Position numbers and translations under genes: made by a program
Notes under the pieces: model-generated
What the model was told of the DNA's origin: nothing
Database searches by the model: none
What the model saw: the letters and a program-made list of their open reading frames with translations, nothing else
NCBI RefSeq assembly: GCF_016772415.1
Contig: NZ_JAGSGD010000002.1
Location: 186,001-250,000, forward strand
DNA: 64,000 nucleotides
Reading direction: 5' to 3'
Source of the DNA: Phenylobacterium glaciei
GTDB lineage: Bacteria > Pseudomonadota > Alphaproteobacteria > Caulobacterales > Caulobacteraceae
Part shown: in pieces, positions 62,167 through 64,000 of the stretch
Position numbering within the stretch: the stretch's first letter is position 1
How the letters are laid out: each line of letters starts with the position of its first letter

Positions 62167-63873
62167 CTAAGGCGCCTTCGCGATCCCCTCACGGCGGGGG
62201 TCGGCGGCGCCCACCAGGCCGGCAGGCGTCATGACGATGCCGTGCAGGCCGGAGTCTTCGCCGCCGCCGGTCCTGAGGACCACGCCCTTGGCGGCCAGAC
62301 CCTCCACGACGCCGGCCGGGAACTTGGCGGGCTCGGAGGCGTAGCTGTCGCCCCGCGCGATCAGGTTGGGCAGGGCGATGGCCTGGTCGATGGGCAGCTT
62401 CCAGTCGATGAAGGCCACCAGGGCCTTGAGGTTGTAGGCCAGGATCGCCGAGCCGCCGGGGGAGCCGAGGGCGGCGACGAAGCGGCCTTGCTGATCCAGC
62501 ACCACGGCCGGAGCCATGGACGAACGCGGACGCTTGCCGCCGGCCACGGCGTTGGCGGCGGGGACGCCGTCCTTCTCCTTGGGCGCGAAGGAGAAGTCGG
62601 TGAGCTGGTTATTGAGGAAGAAGCCGTTCACCATCCGGCCGTTGCCGAAGATGCTCTCCACCGTGGTGGTCATGGAGACCGCGTTCCCGGCCGCGTCGAC
62701 GATGACCATGTGCGAGGTGCCGCCCGGCTCCACCGTGGCGTCGGGGGCGCGAACGCCGGCGCCCTTGGGCTTGCCGGGGGCGGGGGCGGGGCCGGCCCTG
62801 TCGGGGTTGATGAGGGCCGCGCGGCTGGCGTCATAGGCGCTGTCCAGCAAGCCCGCGGTCGGCACGTCCACGAAATCGGGGTCGCCCATGTAACGGTCGC
62901 GGTCGGCGTACATCAGCCGGCTGGCCTGGGAGAACAGGTACCAGCCCTGGGCGTCGTTGGGATGGGACGCGATGTCGGTGTGTTCCAGGATGCCCAGGGC
63001 CTCCAGCACGGCGGGGCCGCCTGAGGGGGCCGGCGGGGTGCAGACCACATAGATGCGGAACGGGCGGCAGGTGGCGGGCGTGACCTTGGGCTTGTAGCCT
63101 TTGAGATCGGCGAGGGTCATCGTGCTGGGCAGGTCGCCCTGGTGCAGGCGGGTGACGATGGCATCGGCCACCGGGCCTTCCAGCAGGGCCTTGGGGCCCT
63201 CGGCGGCGACCTTGCGCACGGTGGCGGCGTAGGCGGGGTTTTTCAGGGTGTCGCCCGCCTTCATGCGGGTCCCGTCGGGGTTGGTGAAATAGGCCACCGC
63301 GTCCGGGGCGCTGGCCTGGGGGAAGCGGCCGACGATCATGCCGGCCAGGCGCGGGCTGACCTTGAAGCCGTCGTCGGCCAGCTTCTCGGCGTCGCCGAAC
63401 AGGCTGTTCCAGGCGAGCTTGCCGTGCTGCGACTGGGCCAGGGAGAGCATGGCGATAGCGCCGGGCACGCCGGAGGAGCGGCCGCTCATCAGGGCGGTGA
63501 CGAAGGGCAGGGGCTTGCCGTCGGCGCCCAGGAACAGGGCGTCGGTGGCGGCGGCCGGCGCCGTCTCGCGGCCGTTATAGGCGGTCACCTTGCGGGTCTT
63601 GGCGTCGTAATAGGTCATGAAGGCGCCGCCGCCGAGACCCGAGCTCTGCGGCTCGACGAGGCCCAGCACGGCCTGGACGGCGACGGCGGCGTCCACCGCC
63701 GAACCGCCCCGCCGCAGCACGTTGACGCCCGCCTCCACCGCCAGCGGATTGGCCGCCGCCACCATGCCGGTTCCGACGCCGGGCGCGGGCGCCGAGGGGG
63801 CGGGCTTCAGGGAGGCGCAGGCGCTGGCCAGGGTGGCCAGCAGGACGATGCTCAGGCGCTTGAATTGCGACAC
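62167..63873 (-). CDS. ggt: Gamma-glutamyltransferase (lipoprotein, GTG start)
   Basis: A 568-residue Ntn-hydrolase precursor. The N-terminus is a lipoprotein signal (KRLSIVLLATLASACASLKP, lipobox SAC). MVAAANPLAVEAGVNVLRRG and SSGLGGGAFMTYYD are the start of the large subunit. The autocatalytic Thr (near residue 384) begins the small subunit at GGTSHMVIVDAAGNAVSMTT. SSMAPAVVLD and GSPGGSAILAYN bind the gamma-glutamyl group. It breaks down glutathione in the periplasm. The start at GTG 63873 is chosen from the signal peptide; the ribosome site is weak. Confidence 0.9.
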   Translation of the reverse strand: MSQFKRLSIVLLATLASACASLKPAPSAPAPGVGTGMVAAANPLAVEAGVNVLRRGGSAVDAAVAVQAVLGLVEPQSSGLGGGAFMTYYDAKTRKVTAYNGRETAPAAATDALFLGADGKPLPFVTALMSGRSSGVPGAIAMLSLAQSQHGKLAWNSLFGDAEKLADDGFKVSPRLAGMIVGRFPQASAPDAVAYFTNPDGTRMKAGDTLKNPAYAATVRKVAAEGPKALLEGPVADAIVTRLHQGDLPSTMTLADLKGYKPKVTPATCRPFRIYVVCTPPAPSGGPAVLEALGILEHTDIASHPNDAQGWYLFSQASRLMYADRDRYMGDPDFVDVPTAGLLDSAYDASRAALINPDRAGPAPAPGKPKGAGVRAPDATVEPGGTSHMVIVDAAGNAVSMTTTVESIFGNGRMVNGFFLNNQLTDFSFAPKEKDGVPAANAVAGGKRPRSSMAPAVVLDQQGRFVAALGSPGGSAILAYNLKALVAFIDWKLPIDQAIALPNLIARGDSYASEPAKFPAGVVEGLAAKGVVLRTGGGEDSGLHGIVMTPAGLVGAADPRREGIAKAP

Positions 63874-64000
63874 GGATGGACCACGCGGAGATGAGGGGAC
63901 TGAAATGCGAGAGGCGTCAGCATAGCGAGGCGCGCGTGGACAACAAACGCCAAGCCATGCTTCTGGTTCGATCATGAACCTAAAGCCCCCCGCCGCCCCT

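Overview
The window reads as chromosome of an alphaproteobacterium of the order Caulobacterales, most like Caulobacteraceae (Phenylobacterium/Caulobacter-type). This rests on very high G+C, an RpoH of the Caulobacter type, a divergent phaR/phaAB locus, short-loop promoters rich in GANTC (the CcrM methylation motif of this group), a DUF4908-like protein, and the gene order around rpmH-rnpA-yidC, purA-rpoH and metX-metW. Species is not determined. No rRNA, tRNA, CRISPR array, integrase or intact insertion sequence was seen.

Layout. 1-1000: end of the rpmH-rnpA-yidC ribosome/membrane-insertion operon (yidC cut by the window edge). 1054-7928: small metabolic and envelope genes (VOC protein, M15 peptidase lipoprotein with map, a TetR-esterase-quinone oxidoreductase operon, two small exported proteins, a dienoyl-CoA-reductase-like SDR). 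8050-13115: chemoreceptor, small TonB-C-terminal-like protein, DUF72, M28 peptidase. 13407-19092: complete tripartite RND efflux operon. 19191-31985: hybrid kinase, threonine dehydratase, purA, a degenerate receiver protein, rpoH, rluD, an encapsulated-ferritin-like protein without an encapsulin, phoD, hisI, DUF817, folE. 32163-37806: tightly packed cysS / SRPBCC / degenerate Fe-S scaffold / yidD / thrS / glycosyltransferase series. 37933-41826: HMG-CoA-lyase-like gene plus a divergent GT39/GT2 pair. 42774-45532: PHB precursor synthesis and its regulator. 46522-53842: gloB, PII protein, then a repeat-rich segment (48.5-51.3 kb), a lipase and a flavodoxin-like protein. 53992-63873: FAD dehydrogenase, metX-metW, sixA, DUF952-pyrD, sensor kinase, gamma-glutamyltransferase.

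Most genes are ordinary chromosomal housekeeping or metabolism. The unusual content lies in (i) intergenic palindromic repeats, including a 330-bp nest at 58720-59047 in which a 73-bp three-stem element interrupts another repeat; (ii) the 48.5-51.3 kb segment, flanked by a 33-bp imperfect copy of the 3' end of the PII gene and carrying three copies of a 25-27 bp repeat and a truncated secreted ORF; (iii) proteins lacking canonical residues or partners: the ferritin-like protein at 27348, the receiver-like protein at 24351 and the NifU-like protein at 34111. I found no convincing wholly new multi-gene system; the strongest leads are those three groups.
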